Of a DNA stretch of 64,000 nt, positions 40,233-50,922 are shown one piece after another. The notes under the pieces are model-generated. The model saw only the letters and a list, made by a program, of their open reading frames with translations, was not told where the DNA came from and did not search any database. Within the stretch, counting starts at the first letter, position 1. Every line of letters begins with the position of its first letter. A program made the position numbers and the translations under genes. The stretch is from Trichomonas vaginalis G3. Its lineage: Eukaryota; Parabasalia; Trichomonadida; Trichomonadidae. The stretch is from positions 9,358,268 to 9,422,267 of the forward strand of contig NC_067206.1 of the NCBI RefSeq assembly GCF_026262505.1. The letters are read 5' to 3'.

Positions 40233-43166
40233 TTAATTTTAATAAGTGTATTTTTTTAAATTTTTATTGTTTTATTCTTGTTTTTTTTTTATTTTTTTTA
40301 ATTGGAGTTCTATTCTTAAGGGTGCACTTTCGCCCCTATGACACGGCTTTCAATTCAGATGTCCAAGGCTAATTTTCAATGAAGCTTCATGCCTGTTGTC
40401 AGATATTTGAATTAAAGTCAGATGGGCGTATGTTCAGCCTTAAGGATACCCTTACGTGTCAGATTTTTTGCGCATACGAAGAAGTCATGCTAGACATGAG
40501 CTATAAACCTGAAATTTTAGCAACATATTTAAAACTTTTTAAACTACAATACACTTTAATATTCAAGAACAAAAATATTCTTTTTAGAAATTACATAATT
40601 ATTTTATGTGAAATCTATATAAAAACATATTTTGCGAGCGTAACTTTTTTCTTTATAAGCACCTTATATGACTGATAAACTGTGAAGGCACATAATTGTT
40701 AATTCATAGAGTTGATATGTTTCCAAAATTGAGAGGAAATTTGAAAATTGAATACCCTTTCAATTCAATTTTCAAAAGATATCAGCTCCTTCAATAATTG
40801 AAGGACGATTTTGATCATTTGCTCTTAAAACAAGTATGCCATGGAGAAAAAAGTTACGCTCGCAAATCTGAAATATAACTATCATATAAAAAAATTAAAT
40901 TTCTAATTTTTTACTCTATAGATATTATTGGCCACTTGTGTAATGCATAAAAGTTTATGTCATATGCATACATTTGGAAGTATGGGAGACGAGGGAAATT
41001 ACTTCTATGAGGCACTAGGATTTTTAAAAATTTCTCTATCGGACTCACCATTCAATTTCTCGAAAATTAAAAAAAAATCAATAATAGCTAAAATGTATTA
41101 TGCATAACAAATTTTAATGTTACATGGTATTTTTTGAACTTCATGACATGAATTTTCTTTATATTATTTTTTTTTGGATTTTCTATGATTTATGCGATAG
41201 GCTGGAACAACATTGTAAGTGCAATGATATCATTTATAGAGAAATCTAAAACTTCAGCATTCAGAACTCGCAACCACAAAAATATTCATTTGCTAAGTAA
41301 GTAAAGTTGATTAAGTTCGACACTTAGCTTTTATACGTAAAACCAAGTGTGTATTGTTATTTCTTGTTAAATTATTGAGAAAAAAATAAATTGTAAGAGA
41401 AACGATACTGATTATTGAAATAATATTGAGGGTAGCTGCAGATTTCTTCATTAACATGCCGGAAATTTGTTAATCTTGGTTTTCTATCATAAAATCTGTC
41501 GAAGAATCTAAAAACGGAGATATGAAATAGAGATCATGTAAATCTAGAGTATCCTGTCAGAAAAATAGACTAAGCATGTAACCCTTTTTTGGTCATAAAC
41601 ACTTTTTACCACTTAGTCATACAGATGATCATTAAATTTAAACGAGCACTTTTTGTCAGAATTTATTCTTTTACAAAGACAGAAGATTTTAGTATTATTT
41701 AATATTAGTGCTGTAGCAAAATTCAAAAAACGGTGAAAATTCAGTGAATTTGTGAATTCACATTTTTTTTCGACATTTTTCTTGATATATCCATGCACAT
41801 TAAGAACACAGCTTTGATACGCTTAAAAAAGCATATTTCATATGAAATTGTTAAAGAAATAAACAATTTATATAAAAATTGCACTTATGGGCAGTTTAGA
41901 TATATAATTTATATATAACATATATACAAATCCATAGACAAAGTGCAATAACTACAATGTTGTAGAAAATTACAGCAGAAATACTGACTTTTTGAAGGAT
42001 AATAAGAATTCTTCTAAAAATACTGAAAATTAACATATTTCTGTACTCAATTTAGTATATGCACAGAAGTTATGATTTGGTGTTAGGTTTTTATGCCCCA
42101 AAATCTAGATTTTTGTGACATCAAATCTTATTAGTGGATAAATCAAAGACTGTCATTTTGAAATAAGCTCATATCAATAAATATCCATTTAAAAGCCTTA
42201 TTGTAATATGTAACTAGCAAAAAGCCTAATATTTATCAAAATTAATCAAATCAAATGATCAATATTCATGATATGTCATCAGCAATAGCTAATTGATATT
42301 TTATTTTGTATTGATATTCATTTTTCTCATATTATACACGATTATATCTCTTTTTTTAAAAAAAGTTTTTATATTAGACATGAAAGTTGAATTAATACAA
42401 TTTTGTACTAGAGTTTGTTTGTATATTAAATAATAATGATATATACTTCAACATATTGCGTCTCACCATTACCAAAATGTAATTTTGCATACAATTTTCT
42501 TTCATTTAACAATGATGTTATTTGAAAAGTGATACTTCCATGATTATTGATTAATGTTCCATCATATATAGGAATGAATGTTAAACAAGACACGCCTGCA
42601 GCTGGGTGCATTCGTGGCATTGTGATAAGGCTTATATATAAAGACTTCTCTCGATCAGCATTACGTCAAATGAATATTGACCCATTATTTTGGCGATGCG
42701 CTAGTTCCAAGTAGAAATGCTTTGGTATATTTAGGTTATGTCTATATTTATGAATCATGGTATTATTGATAAAAACGTTCTTAGTCATTAAATCAATCCT
42801 AGTATCTAAAGATATAATTTAGATTTTTTTGTTTATTGCTAAAATTAAATACAGTATAACTTTCTTTCATATTGTCGGTACTAACAATACAAGATTGTGT
42901 TGAAAAAAACTTAAATATGCATGAAAATTAAATTTAATGTGTAAATATGATAAAAATTTCAACTTTACTAATAACATACATAAGTTTCTGATAGTTTAAT
43001 ATAGTTCATATTGATGTGACTGTAAACTATATCAAAAAAATATTTTTAAATATTGTTATGCAAATAATGGGATTTCTAAGGAAAAAATGATTATATTTGT
43101 TATATAAAGCAATCTTTTTAATTATTCACTACGTTTATTACATTTTTTGCCGACCATTTACGTAAT
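40233..43166. other. Long gene-poor AT-rich region
   Basis: Nearly 3 kb without a supported gene. Short frames at 40379-40675, 41613-41798 and 42426-42620 have host-like length but no recognised similarity. The last (MPRMHPAAGVSCLTFIPIYD, minus strand) has the best composition and could be a gene fragment. The stretch from about 42.6 kb may contain the 5' end of the decayed transposon that follows; I could not find its terminal repeats. Confidence 0.4.
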
Positions 43167-44535
43167 ATGCCTCCACCAAGCAGACGCAAACAACAAAGTC
43201 GTGAAGCTAACGAAAAATCAATTGAAGCAAGAAAAAACTCCCAAGAAAAGAATGCGCCAAAGGAAGTCGATCCAAAACACTGGACTGCTTCTGTAATTGT
43301 TAATGGTGACTCTTATACTCGAGCAAGGAATTTATTTCAAGATAACAATATTAAAGTGCCGAGTGAAAAAGAGTTTTACCGTCATCAAAAAGAAATAGGT
43401 AAGGTAATACTAGAATATAAAGAGCAATCTATTAAAAATGCTCAACAAACAATGAAGAAAGATACATTTTTAAGCACTGATTCGCATTATAATGTTGGCA
43501 GAAATGCTACAGCGTGCCAAAGTTTAATGATGGACAACCGTGGAAAAGTTGTTGGTGAAACAACTGTTATAAAAAAGAGCTCTGGAGGAGACTTTGAAGG
43601 CCCATCCAACATGATGGAAACAGAATGTCAAAGAGGATGATGTCAAATTTTGACTTTACAAATGTTTCCACAGTGGTTCATGACAATGACAATAAAACGA
43701 AAGCCATCATCCAGCAATATGCTCCGAATGCTAAAATTACACTTGATCCTCGTCATTGTGTACGTGCAGTTGGCAGAGCTTTCGAAAAGCTTGAAAATGG
43801 TGGATATAAAGAAGCAGCAGGAAAAGAAACTGTTAATCAACAGAAAGAAAGTGAATCACAGCCAGCATTCCCAATCAAATCTAAAGCAGAAGAGCCGAAG
43901 AAACGTGGAAGACCATTAAAACACCAAGAAAAAGTATTTCATCAGATATATTCGAAAGTTATTAAGTGGTTCACTTTTATTATCATGCTTCCAATTGAAA
44001 CAACGAAAAAAATTTTCCTATGGAAGAATACATTAAATCATTTTATCGGAAGGCATGAAAATTGCCTTCACGAAAAAGACAAAGAATATCCTGTGTTTCA
44101 GCCACTTACAAAACCTGATTTAGCGAAGCAATTTCAACGTTTTACAGATGATGCCGCAAAGTTGATTCCAGAAATTGATCCTAATGCTCAAACACAACAA
44201 AATGAATCGATACATCACTCAATGCTTACTCTCAGTGTCCCAAAGGAAACAACGCAAAATCGTTTGAAATGCGTACGGCTGTTACAATTTTACAAAAAAA
44301 CGAAGGAGAGAAATGCAAACAAGAAATATACAATCGTGTCAATAATTACCAAATATCTCCTTCAATCCGCGAACTCCAAAAACTTGAATATGAGAAAAAT
44401 AAATCCAGAAATCAAAAGAAAGCTACACCAGAAACAAGAAAAGAGATCAACAAGGCAAGAAATGCAAAAAGATTTCCTAAGGATAACCCTACAGGTGATT
44501 ACAGAGGAGGAAAGTGGACCCCACAAGATATCTAA
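43167..44535 (+). pseudogene. DDE transposase remnant (Kolobok/MULE-like), two frameshifts
   Basis: Three consecutive plus-strand frames together cover a transposase. The first (43167-43640) contains DSHYNVGRNATACQSL and LMMDNRGKVV, with the first catalytic Asp. The second (from 43625) has VVHDNDNKTKAII and ITLDPRHCVRAVGRAF, the second Asp and a D..H helix, and further on QQNESIHHSMLTLSVPK with the likely catalytic Glu. The third (from 44269) has RTAVTILQKNEGEKCKQEIY. Frameshifts lie near 43.63 and 44.27 kb. The D-D-E spacing and NES..H motif resemble Kolobok- and MULE-related transposases. No terminal repeats found. Confidence 0.6.
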
Positions 44536-44548
44536 TTTTCAAATTTGA

Positions 44549-45017
44549 AATAAACACATATTTTCTTTGTATTTGAAAATATTTTTATATTATAAGATTT
44601 TTGAACCTATAAGTAGCATGACAAAAATTATATAATTTGCTCCTTTTTTATTTTAGTATACAAATATCCCATTTGTTATATGTTCGGTATATATATGATG
44701 ATATTGTAATCAATTATGCTTAATGAAGCTTTATCCCGTGAACCCCTCATATTATTGGAAAATAAATAGCGAAAACATGTAGAGCTGCTATGTTCTCAAG
44801 TGTATGCTGATTTTTGGATTATTTCATGAAAACTAATGGCGGGATATCTTGCATTATTTAAAAAAATTGAACTATGCAAAAATAAATAGTATTATATTTT
44901 TTCTCATGAAATGCTATTATGAGACAACCATAAAAAACCATATGTTGTATTTTTATAATTTGATTGATTTTTTTTACTATTTCATTAATCTTTTATGAAT
45001 AATAATTATTTTTAATA
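44549..45017. other. AT-rich DNA between transposon remnant and element B
   Basis: No gene. Presumably the 3' part of the decayed transposon and host DNA. Confidence 0.4.
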
Positions 45018-45090
45018 TATGTGAAAAAAAAAAAAAAAAAAAAAAAAAAGGTAGTGGGGCCTCCAGGCACTTCGTGCCCTCTAGCCCTGA
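45018..45090. other. Poly(A) tract and GC-rich hairpin: probable left end of element B
   Basis: A run of about 25 A ends abruptly at GGTAGTGGGGCCTCCAGG, followed by the perfect hairpin GGCAC-TTC-GTGCC and CTCTAGCCC. Base composition changes sharply here and element B genes begin 160 bases later. The second terminus lies outside the window, so a terminal inverted repeat cannot be confirmed. The A run may also be an assembly junction. Confidence 0.4.
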
Positions 45091-45245
45091 AGATGTTTAG
45101 TATAAATGAAGTTTTTATTCGGAAAGCCTTCTTCTGGGTCGAAAACATTATATAATGTTTCACTTTTCACAAATTATATATGTTTTCATGTTTTGTCACT
45201 TTTCTGTCACTTTTCAGGTAAAAACATTTTTATTATTATATATAA

Positions 45246-46061
45246 ATGAATTTTACAAAACCACCGTTACCGTTCTTTGGAAATAAGAGTAGATGTAAAG
45301 ATATTATATTGAGAGAACTTAAGAAACTACCGAATGGTCTAACATTTGTAGATTTGTTCGGTGGAAGTTTCTATATATCCCATTTGTGCCATATAATATT
45401 CCCAGACTCAAAGATTATATGCAATGACTTCGACAACTATATGGACCGTCTCAAACATATTCCAGACACAAACAATATATTGAAAGAGTTAAAAGAAAAG
45501 ATACCTATAGGTAAGATGGAACATATACCATTAGATAAGAAAAATATTGTGAGAGAGGTTTTGAAAAAAGCAGAATATATAGACTGGGATAGTATATCTG
45601 CTAGACTATTATATAGTGGTTCTATAAGAGTTCATGACATTGAAACACTTATGTCAAAAGTTTTATATCTTAACTATACAAATGTTTTCAAAGAGGACAT
45701 AGAAAAATATATTGAGGGTATAGAGTTTGTGAGATGTCATTGGACAGATTTGTATGAAAAATATAAAGACAAGGAAAATGTTTTCTTTATAGTGGACCCG
45801 CCGTTCTATAACACATGGGATTTTCAATACCAAGTAGACTGGACTTTGAGAGACTCTTTAGAAACTTTAGACGTTTTACATAACCATCCATGCTTTTACT
45901 TTACATCCGATAAAAGTGGTTTGGAAACCGTTATGAGATGGTTAGAGGACATACATGACTATGAGTTTAGATATGACAAGATAGAATATGAGAGAGGTCC
46001 TATAAACCGGAGAAAGTGTCATAACGAAATTTTATTAGTAAGTAAATGTGGTTTGAAATAG
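45246..46061 (+). CDS. D12-class DNA N6-adenine methyltransferase
   Basis: 271 residues, intact. KPPLPFFGNKSRCKD is the N-terminal FxGxK-type SAM motif, VDLFGGSFYISHLC the next SAM loop, CNDFDNY the acidic ribose-binding position, and FIVDPPFYNTWDFQY the catalytic DPPY-type motif (here DPPF-Y). The order matches Dam/D12 enzymes. It should methylate adenine N6 in DNA, plausibly the element's own DNA or host DNA; N6-methyladenine is abundant in T. vaginalis. First gene of the element, preceded by an AT-rich leader (TTATTATTATATATAA). Confidence 0.88.
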   Translation: MNFTKPPLPFFGNKSRCKDIILRELKKLPNGLTFVDLFGGSFYISHLCHIIFPDSKIICNDFDNYMDRLKHIPDTNNILKELKEKIPIGKMEHIPLDKKNIVREVLKKAEYIDWDSISARLLYSGSIRVHDIETLMSKVLYLNYTNVFKEDIEKYIEGIEFVRCHWTDLYEKYKDKENVFFIVDPPFYNTWDFQYQVDWTLRDSLETLDVLHNHPCFYFTSDKSGLETVMRWLEDIHDYEFRYDKIEYERGPINRRKCHNEILLVSKCGLK

Positions 46062-46177
46062 GACTACTTGTTTTAGGTTTTTTCCATTGTGTCATTTATT
46101 TATTTGACGTGGCAGAAAAGTACAGAGAATATGAAGATGAACCAATGCCTGCAAATGTTCAGCATATGTACTCGTAA
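46046..46177 (+). CDS. Small single-TM protein overlapping the methyltransferase end
   Basis: A 43-residue frame starting MWFEIGLLVLGFFHCVIYLF inside the last codons of the methyltransferase gene (16-base overlap) and ending in a charged tail (DVAEKYREYEDEPMPANVQH). One hydrophobic helix with a short acidic cytosolic tail, like small viral membrane proteins. Coding is supported by clean spacing before the next leader but is not certain. Confidence 0.45.
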   Translation: MWFEIGLLVLGFFHCVIYLFDVAEKYREYEDEPMPANVQHMYS

Positions 46178-46200
46178 GAGATATTTTTATCTAATATTAA

Positions 46201-46563
46201 ATGGACGCACAGAACTTAGCGAATGCACAGCAACCTGGACAACCAAACCCAGAGAATATTCCAAATGAAGTTAGAATACAAACTGCAATGGCAAACTATG
46301 GTCAAGTGCCAACAGATGTACAAATGCAAACTGCCATGTCAAATGACGCTGCGTTAGGTTTGCCACCATGGTATGCAAATATGAGATGGAAAGAGTTTTA
46401 TACAAACCCTGAAGTGGGATATAAACAACTTTATGCAGATGACGCGAACACAGGAGTTGACCCAGAATATGTTTTCTACCAGAGGAGAAACAGAATGTAT
46501 GAGCTCCAGTTAAAGAATGCTATGGAACTCAACAGGAAACGTAAGAGACTAGGCGGACATTAG
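46201..46563 (+). CDS. Unknown protein with internal repeat, element B
   Basis: 120 residues, Gln/Asn/Pro-rich at the N-terminus. Two direct repeats read VRIQTAMANYGQVP and VQMQTAMSNDAALG. A basic tail (LNRKRKRLGGH) could bind DNA. The leader TTTTTATCTAATATTAA ends at the ATG and is similar to other late-type leaders of the element. No recognised family. Confidence 0.6.
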   Translation: MDAQNLANAQQPGQPNPENIPNEVRIQTAMANYGQVPTDVQMQTAMSNDAALGLPPWYANMRWKEFYTNPEVGYKQLYADDANTGVDPEYVFYQRRNRMYELQLKNAMELNRKRKRLGGH

Positions 46564-46581
46564 ATTTTTACATATAGTAAA

Positions 46582-46824
46582 ATGGGTTTCTTCAGTAAGA
46601 TTGGAAACTTCTTTCGAAATGTTGGAAGAGGTATATGGAATGGAATAAAAATCGTCGGAAGAGGAGTATGGAACAGTGTCAAAAATATTGGTAAAAGAGT
46701 AGGTCAGTTCGTTGGTATTATACCTAAAGACCCTGAACCAGAAGAGCAAGCTCCTGTTATACAACAGCCTGAACCTGCACCACAGTCTAGTTGGCAACCA
46801 AATCCAACACCTCAACCGTATTAA
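46582..46824 (+). CDS. Amphipathic membrane-active-like peptide, element B
   Basis: 80 residues. The N-terminal half (MGFFSKIGNFFRNVGRGIWN and GIKIVGRGVWNSVKN) is an amphipathic Gly/aromatic/basic helix, and the C-terminal half is Pro/Gln-rich. It resembles the MAAGFFKKLW peptides of element A in design. A pVI-like capsid-internal, membrane-disrupting role is possible (inference). Confidence 0.6.
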   Translation: MGFFSKIGNFFRNVGRGIWNGIKIVGRGVWNSVKNIGKRVGQFVGIIPKDPEPEEQAPVIQQPEPAPQSSWQPNPTPQPY

Positions 46825-46828
46825 AAAA

Positions 46829-47673
46829 TTATATTTTTACCGTTCGATAGTAGTTGTATATGAAACTAAGTTCTAAGTAAAACGCATGGTATAATGGAAT
46901 TATTCTTTTTCTTCCATCTGTAGTAAACCATACTTGAAAGTCTGAAATACTTCCACTGGTGGTTCGTATAACTTGTAGGTTTTTCGTAAAAGTCATTTGC
47001 CAAGCATAAGAAAGAGTTTTGGCGCCAGAAAATGAAGCATGAACAATAATAGCATCTTGGTCGAAAACATTTTCATATGTTCCATTAGGGTTTTCGACTT
47101 CATAAAAGTCTGGGTGTACTGGATATGCTGCAGGCTGATTTAACATCCTCATAAATCTATACCATGCCAAGTTGTTATATTTTGTAGAAATATAAACGTT
47201 TTCTCCAAGGTCTTCTATTTTATTGATTTTAACAGTTGCATTTTTCCTGTCATAAATAATATCGAGATGGTACTCTCCTCGTCAATGTTATACTGGTTTG
47301 CATATTCGATATAGATATCGTTTATTTTTTCTTGAAAAGCTTGAAGAGTTGTTTCTAAGTTTACAAGCAAACTAACTTGTAAAAGTTTTCCCTGTTCAAA
47401 TTTCTCATACATACGTTTTTCTTTGTTATAGTATCGAACTTCAAAACCGACCGTAAATGGGAAACCATGTATGGCTTCTGAAATGAACTTCATTCTACGA
47501 AAGCCAATAGCTTTTGTGACAGATGGGTCTCTTAGCCATCTTAATGGGTAGTCAAAACGATAGCCTTCATGCTTTACGGTCTCTGTCTCAAACTTTTGAC
47601 CGACATTAGTAAAAAGTTCATCTAATTGTTTAGTTGTAGCAACTCTTGAATTTTCTTTTTCTATTGAAAGCAT
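46829..47673 (-). pseudogene. Duplicated virion-protein candidate, copy 1, broken
   Basis: The start at 47673 is MLSIEKENSRVATTKQLDEL; later come YRFDYPLRWLRDPSVTKAIG and, near the end, SDFQVWFTTDGRKRIIPLYH and FYLELSFIYNY. The plus-strand gene at 51938-52798 has the same order (MLQVEKQRTKVADTKPLDYI, YRFDYPIRWLQSPSDAKAIG, SDFQVWFTTNGVQHIIPLYY), so this is an inverted duplicate pair. The beta-rich look and location suggest a capsid-associated or spike protein. Not continuous here. Confidence 0.5.
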
Positions 47674-47691
47674 ATTTTATCTAGAATAAAA
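47674..47691. promoter_or_regulatory. Bidirectional late-type promoter motif
   Basis: Only ATTTTATCTAGAATAAAA separates the ATGs of two divergent genes, so it must serve both. It is nearly palindromic (TTTTAT.CTAG.ATAAAA). The other divergent gene pair, at 61567-61584, has TTTACTTAGAATAAAAAG in the same position. Similar leaders stand before 46201, 46582 and 51938. It is probably a start-site-proximal promoter of the element. Confidence 0.55.
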
Positions 47692-49363
47692 ATGTCGAAA
47701 GATATTGCTTCCATAAGAGAAATACAACACAACCGACAACTCATTATGCAAGCTCTAAATAAGAACACAACAAACTTTTCAAACTACTCTAAGATATCTG
47801 AGTCATTGAAAGAAGGAAACTTAAAACTGACATTAAACCCAATGACAGATGAGTTTCTGTTTCAAGACAATAAGAACATACTGTCTGTATAAATCCAACA
47901 AAAGGAACTTTAAACGAGAAACCTATAAATGAACTTCTTTTGAAAGCAGATGTTGACAACAAAGCTGACAAAGAATATGTAGACGATGCAATAGCAAAAG
48001 AAGAAGAAAGAGCTAACAATGCTTATGCAACAAAAGAACATACTCATCCTGAACTAGCAGACAAAACATATGTTGACAATAAAATGTCAAGTGAAGTGAC
48101 AAGAGCTGAAAACGAATATTCTAAAAAGACTCATATACATTCTATATCTGAAATAACAGACTTACAAGAAACCTTAAACAGTAAAAGTGCCGTTGGACAT
48201 ACACATACCATTGCAAATATTACAAACTTACAAGAAACCTTAAACAGGAAAAGTGACGTTGGACATACACATTCTATATCTGATATTACAAACTTAAACG
48301 TTAGCCTTGAAAATAAAGCGGATAAGGAATATGTTAACGAAATATACCAAAGTTTGATAGGAACAACGAAAAATATTGAAACTATTGTTGGGGATGTTTC
48401 TGTCTATGAAGAAAACAAATATTTTAGATGGGAGTTTGTACACTCCTTAAAAAATGGTATACGGTGTAAACTCATTCCGAAAAATAACAATGAAATGTAT
48501 GTAGGCTATATAAAGAATAATGGTACACAAGTTAAAGTTCCATTAGACAACAACTGCTACTTAAACTTATATGGAGACGAACAAAAGAAATATTTAAGAG
48601 TTTATGAAATGGCAGATATGACATTGCCTGACCCAGCTCCAGCACCATATTATTATGACTATGGAGATGACGTCAGAACACCACATGTAGATGAACAAAA
48701 GCTAACATTATATTTAGATTATTATAGATATAAAAGATATAATGCAATAGAAAAAACGAGAATAGTATACTATTATGAAGATGACAGAAATAAATATTAT
48801 AGTCAAGATTTTACCTACCCTGAAAACATAAGATTATATTATAAAAATATTCTGACACAAACCAGAAGAAACCTGAAATAGTTGCACTATATTTTAAGTT
48901 CAAAAGAGACAATCCTATAATGTCTCATATGTTTGATTTAATGAACCAGTAGGTTCTATTTATACATCTATGGAAGCAAGAAGGTCCTCAAGTAATGTTT
49001 GGTGTTTGGTGCATGGGAACAAATAGTCGACAGGTTTTTGTATTGTGCAAACTCTTCAAAGGAAACAGGTGGAAGTAAAACGATTTCAGGTGAAAATTTA
49101 CCTGCACACAGTCACTACATAGATTTAAGTACATCTCAAGCAGGTTGGCATAAGCATAGATATTGGGATTGGTCAGGAATGACAAAAGGTAAAGATATGA
49201 TGTTAAAGACGACGTTAAGTTTGCTATAAATTGTTACTGGGATGACACTCAGGGAGAAGGAAACCATACACATTTCGTTTCAGGATATACACAAACAACG
49301 GGACAAAGTAAAGAATACATGCCACCTTACATGACAGTTTACGCATGGTATAGAATTGCTTAG
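47692..49363 (+). pseudogene. Phage-tail-like fibre of element B, broken
   Basis: Begins MSKDIASIREIQHNRQLIMQ. It then has coiled-coil repeats (NKADKEYVDDAIAKEEERAN, ADKTYVDNK) and phage-fibre repeats (HTHPELADKTYV, HTHTIANITNLQETLN, HTHSISDITNLNVSLE). A beta-rich central part is rich in Tyr. The C-terminal collar domain (AWEQIVDRFLYCANSSKETG, NLPAHSHYID, YMPPYMTVYAWYRIA) matches the fibre of element A. There is no Asp-box propeller: the receptor-binding middle differs from A, as is typical of fibres that swap tips. Broken in a few places. Confidence 0.7.
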
Positions 49364-50290
49364 TCGTCATTTTCAACTTCTTTAGCATATTCGTCAGGAG
49401 TTGTCTTATATTTGTTAGGAACTGTCTTTGAAGTATACCACCTTGAACTTTGACAAGTTTGAAACGAGTCTGACAATAGTCGTTTTATCTTCTGCTTGCA
49501 GTCTGTACATTTGCCATGTTTGCCTAAAACTTCATAATATTCTCTTGTATACTTTCTTCTATTTTTTACGAACACGAATGTGAGTACCTGTCGGGTTCCC
49601 ATTGTTGTCATAGTCAATAGTATTTTCATATGGGTCGCGTTTAGGTATTTCTATTTTTACTTTGTCGCCTTTCTGAAGTTTGAAGCCCGGCATTCTTTCT
49701 TGTTTGTCTCTTTGACTAAATTATTAAATATATAGTCTTTCTCTAAGTCAGGGTTGTTTTTCATTTCTTCGGGGGAGTGGTTTCCCAAACCTTTTTGTTT
49801 ACGGCTATTGTAAATATTTAAAACTTGTCTCATCTTTGCCATGGAGAAGTGTCTATATTTGTCGTCATATGACATTTCATTTGCTTCAGCACCTTGTGGT
49901 TGTTTAAGTCTCTTAACATTTTTATACAACCGTCAATGACACCAAGAGCAGAATGGTTTTGGTCGACAATGAAATATTGGTTTACATTTTTTGAACGCAG
50001 ATAGTTTTTTAATTCATCTGATTTGAAAGAACTTTCACAGTCAGATGTCAGTTTTGTTGGATGGTATTGTCAACGAATATTGTCAAAGCAGTTTTCACAT
50101 CTAAAATATTTTTGGACCATAATGGTATGGCTTCACAGTATCTTGTGTTTTTGACCAACAAATATTAGCCAGTATGGTGGTCCATCTTCTCTATACCTCG
50201 GAATGTTTTCCAAGATATCCATAAACCAAGCATTTGGTGTTGAACTAAAGATTTTTACCATGAGTGCTTTCTTTGTCGCTTTAGAAAACA
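49360..50290 (-). pseudogene. Retroviral-type (c-int) integrase remnant
   Basis: The minus strand shows the integrase core: an N-proximal segment with WFMDILENIP, then EAIPLWSKN and LTSDCESSFKSDELKNYL (central Asp and 'F.S.E....L'), followed about 25 residues later by NHSALGVIDGCIKNVKRLK, the site of the third acidic residue. Downstream, MRQVLNIYNSRKQKGLGNHS and SPEEMKNNP are typical of Maverick integrases. The C-terminal tail is basic, with GKHGKCTDCKQK. Such integrases insert the element with short target duplications. Broken. Confidence 0.65.
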
Positions 50291-50333
50291 TAGGGGTCCT
50301 TGTTTGGATTCGTCATTTTTTATCCTATAAGAA

Positions 50334-50732
50334 ATGGGTTTATTTGGCGCATTAGCAGGAGTTGCATCTAGATTTTTACCCGCAGGGAACAATAGCCAGA
50401 GGTGTATTTGGAGTTGGAAGAAAGATTTTGAGTACATTAGGTATACTTAAAGAGAAAGCACAACCTATTATACAAACTGTACAGAAAGGTTGGGAGGTAG
50501 CACGAGATGCAACAAATCTTATTCCAAATCCTGAAACAAGAGGAAAAGTTCAAGGATGGATGGACAATGTAGGAAGCCAAGCAGGAAACTATATAACAAA
50601 GCAAATGACTACTATAACCAAGCAGGACACTATATGGACCAAGGTGAAAGATTCTTTAACAGAGGATATAACCATGCACAACAATGGGTAAACAATAACC
50701 AACCTCAACCGCCTCAAACGTGGGGAATGTAA
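50334..50732 (+). pseudogene. Second amphipathic capsid-associated protein, element B, broken
   Basis: Opens MGLFGALAGVASRFLPAG, then contains GVFGVGRKILSTLGILKEK and QTVQKGWEVARDATNLIPNP. The hydrophobic/amphipathic character resembles pVI-like or minor capsid proteins. It lies head-to-head with the integrase. The frame is not whole. Confidence 0.4.
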
Positions 50733-50740
50733 AGTTTTTT

Positions 50741-50752
50741 ACTGAGATGAAA
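50741..50752 (+). promoter_or_regulatory. ACTGAGATGAAATG leader motif (first copy)
   Basis: TTTTTTACTGAGATGAAATG precedes the small gene at 50752 and, identically, the gene at 50923. TTTACTGAGATGAA appears again near 58.62 kb, upstream of a minus-strand gene. The motif includes the stop codon of the upstream gene in one case. Possibly a core promoter with the start site just before ATG. Confidence 0.45.
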
Positions 50753-50916
50753 TGAACAATACAGCATTGAGACAAATGGGTTCAAGATGGATTTGTCGAC
50801 TTCCAGCAGTTACACAACGTGTTTGTCAAGTTCTTCCTATACCTCAGGAAGTTTTAGACCGACTTAAAAACCTAAACAACCAGTTGAAAACAAACCAAAC
50901 TAAAATTTTTTACTGA
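50752..50916 (+). CDS. Small unknown protein, element B
   Basis: 54 residues, MNNTALRQMGSRWICRLPAV, then QVLPIPQEVLDRLKNLN. Same leader as the next gene; its stop codon lies in that next leader. Amphipathic C-terminal helix. No family recognised. Confidence 0.45.
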   Translation: MNNTALRQMGSRWICRLPAVTQRVCQVLPIPQEVLDRLKNLNNQLKTNQTKIFY

Positions 50917-50922
50917 GATGAA

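Noticed and set aside
40379-40675. 98-aa plus-strand frame
   Set aside because: C-terminal half is A/T-run derived hydrophobic sequence; no initiator-like motif close to the ATG and no similarity seen.
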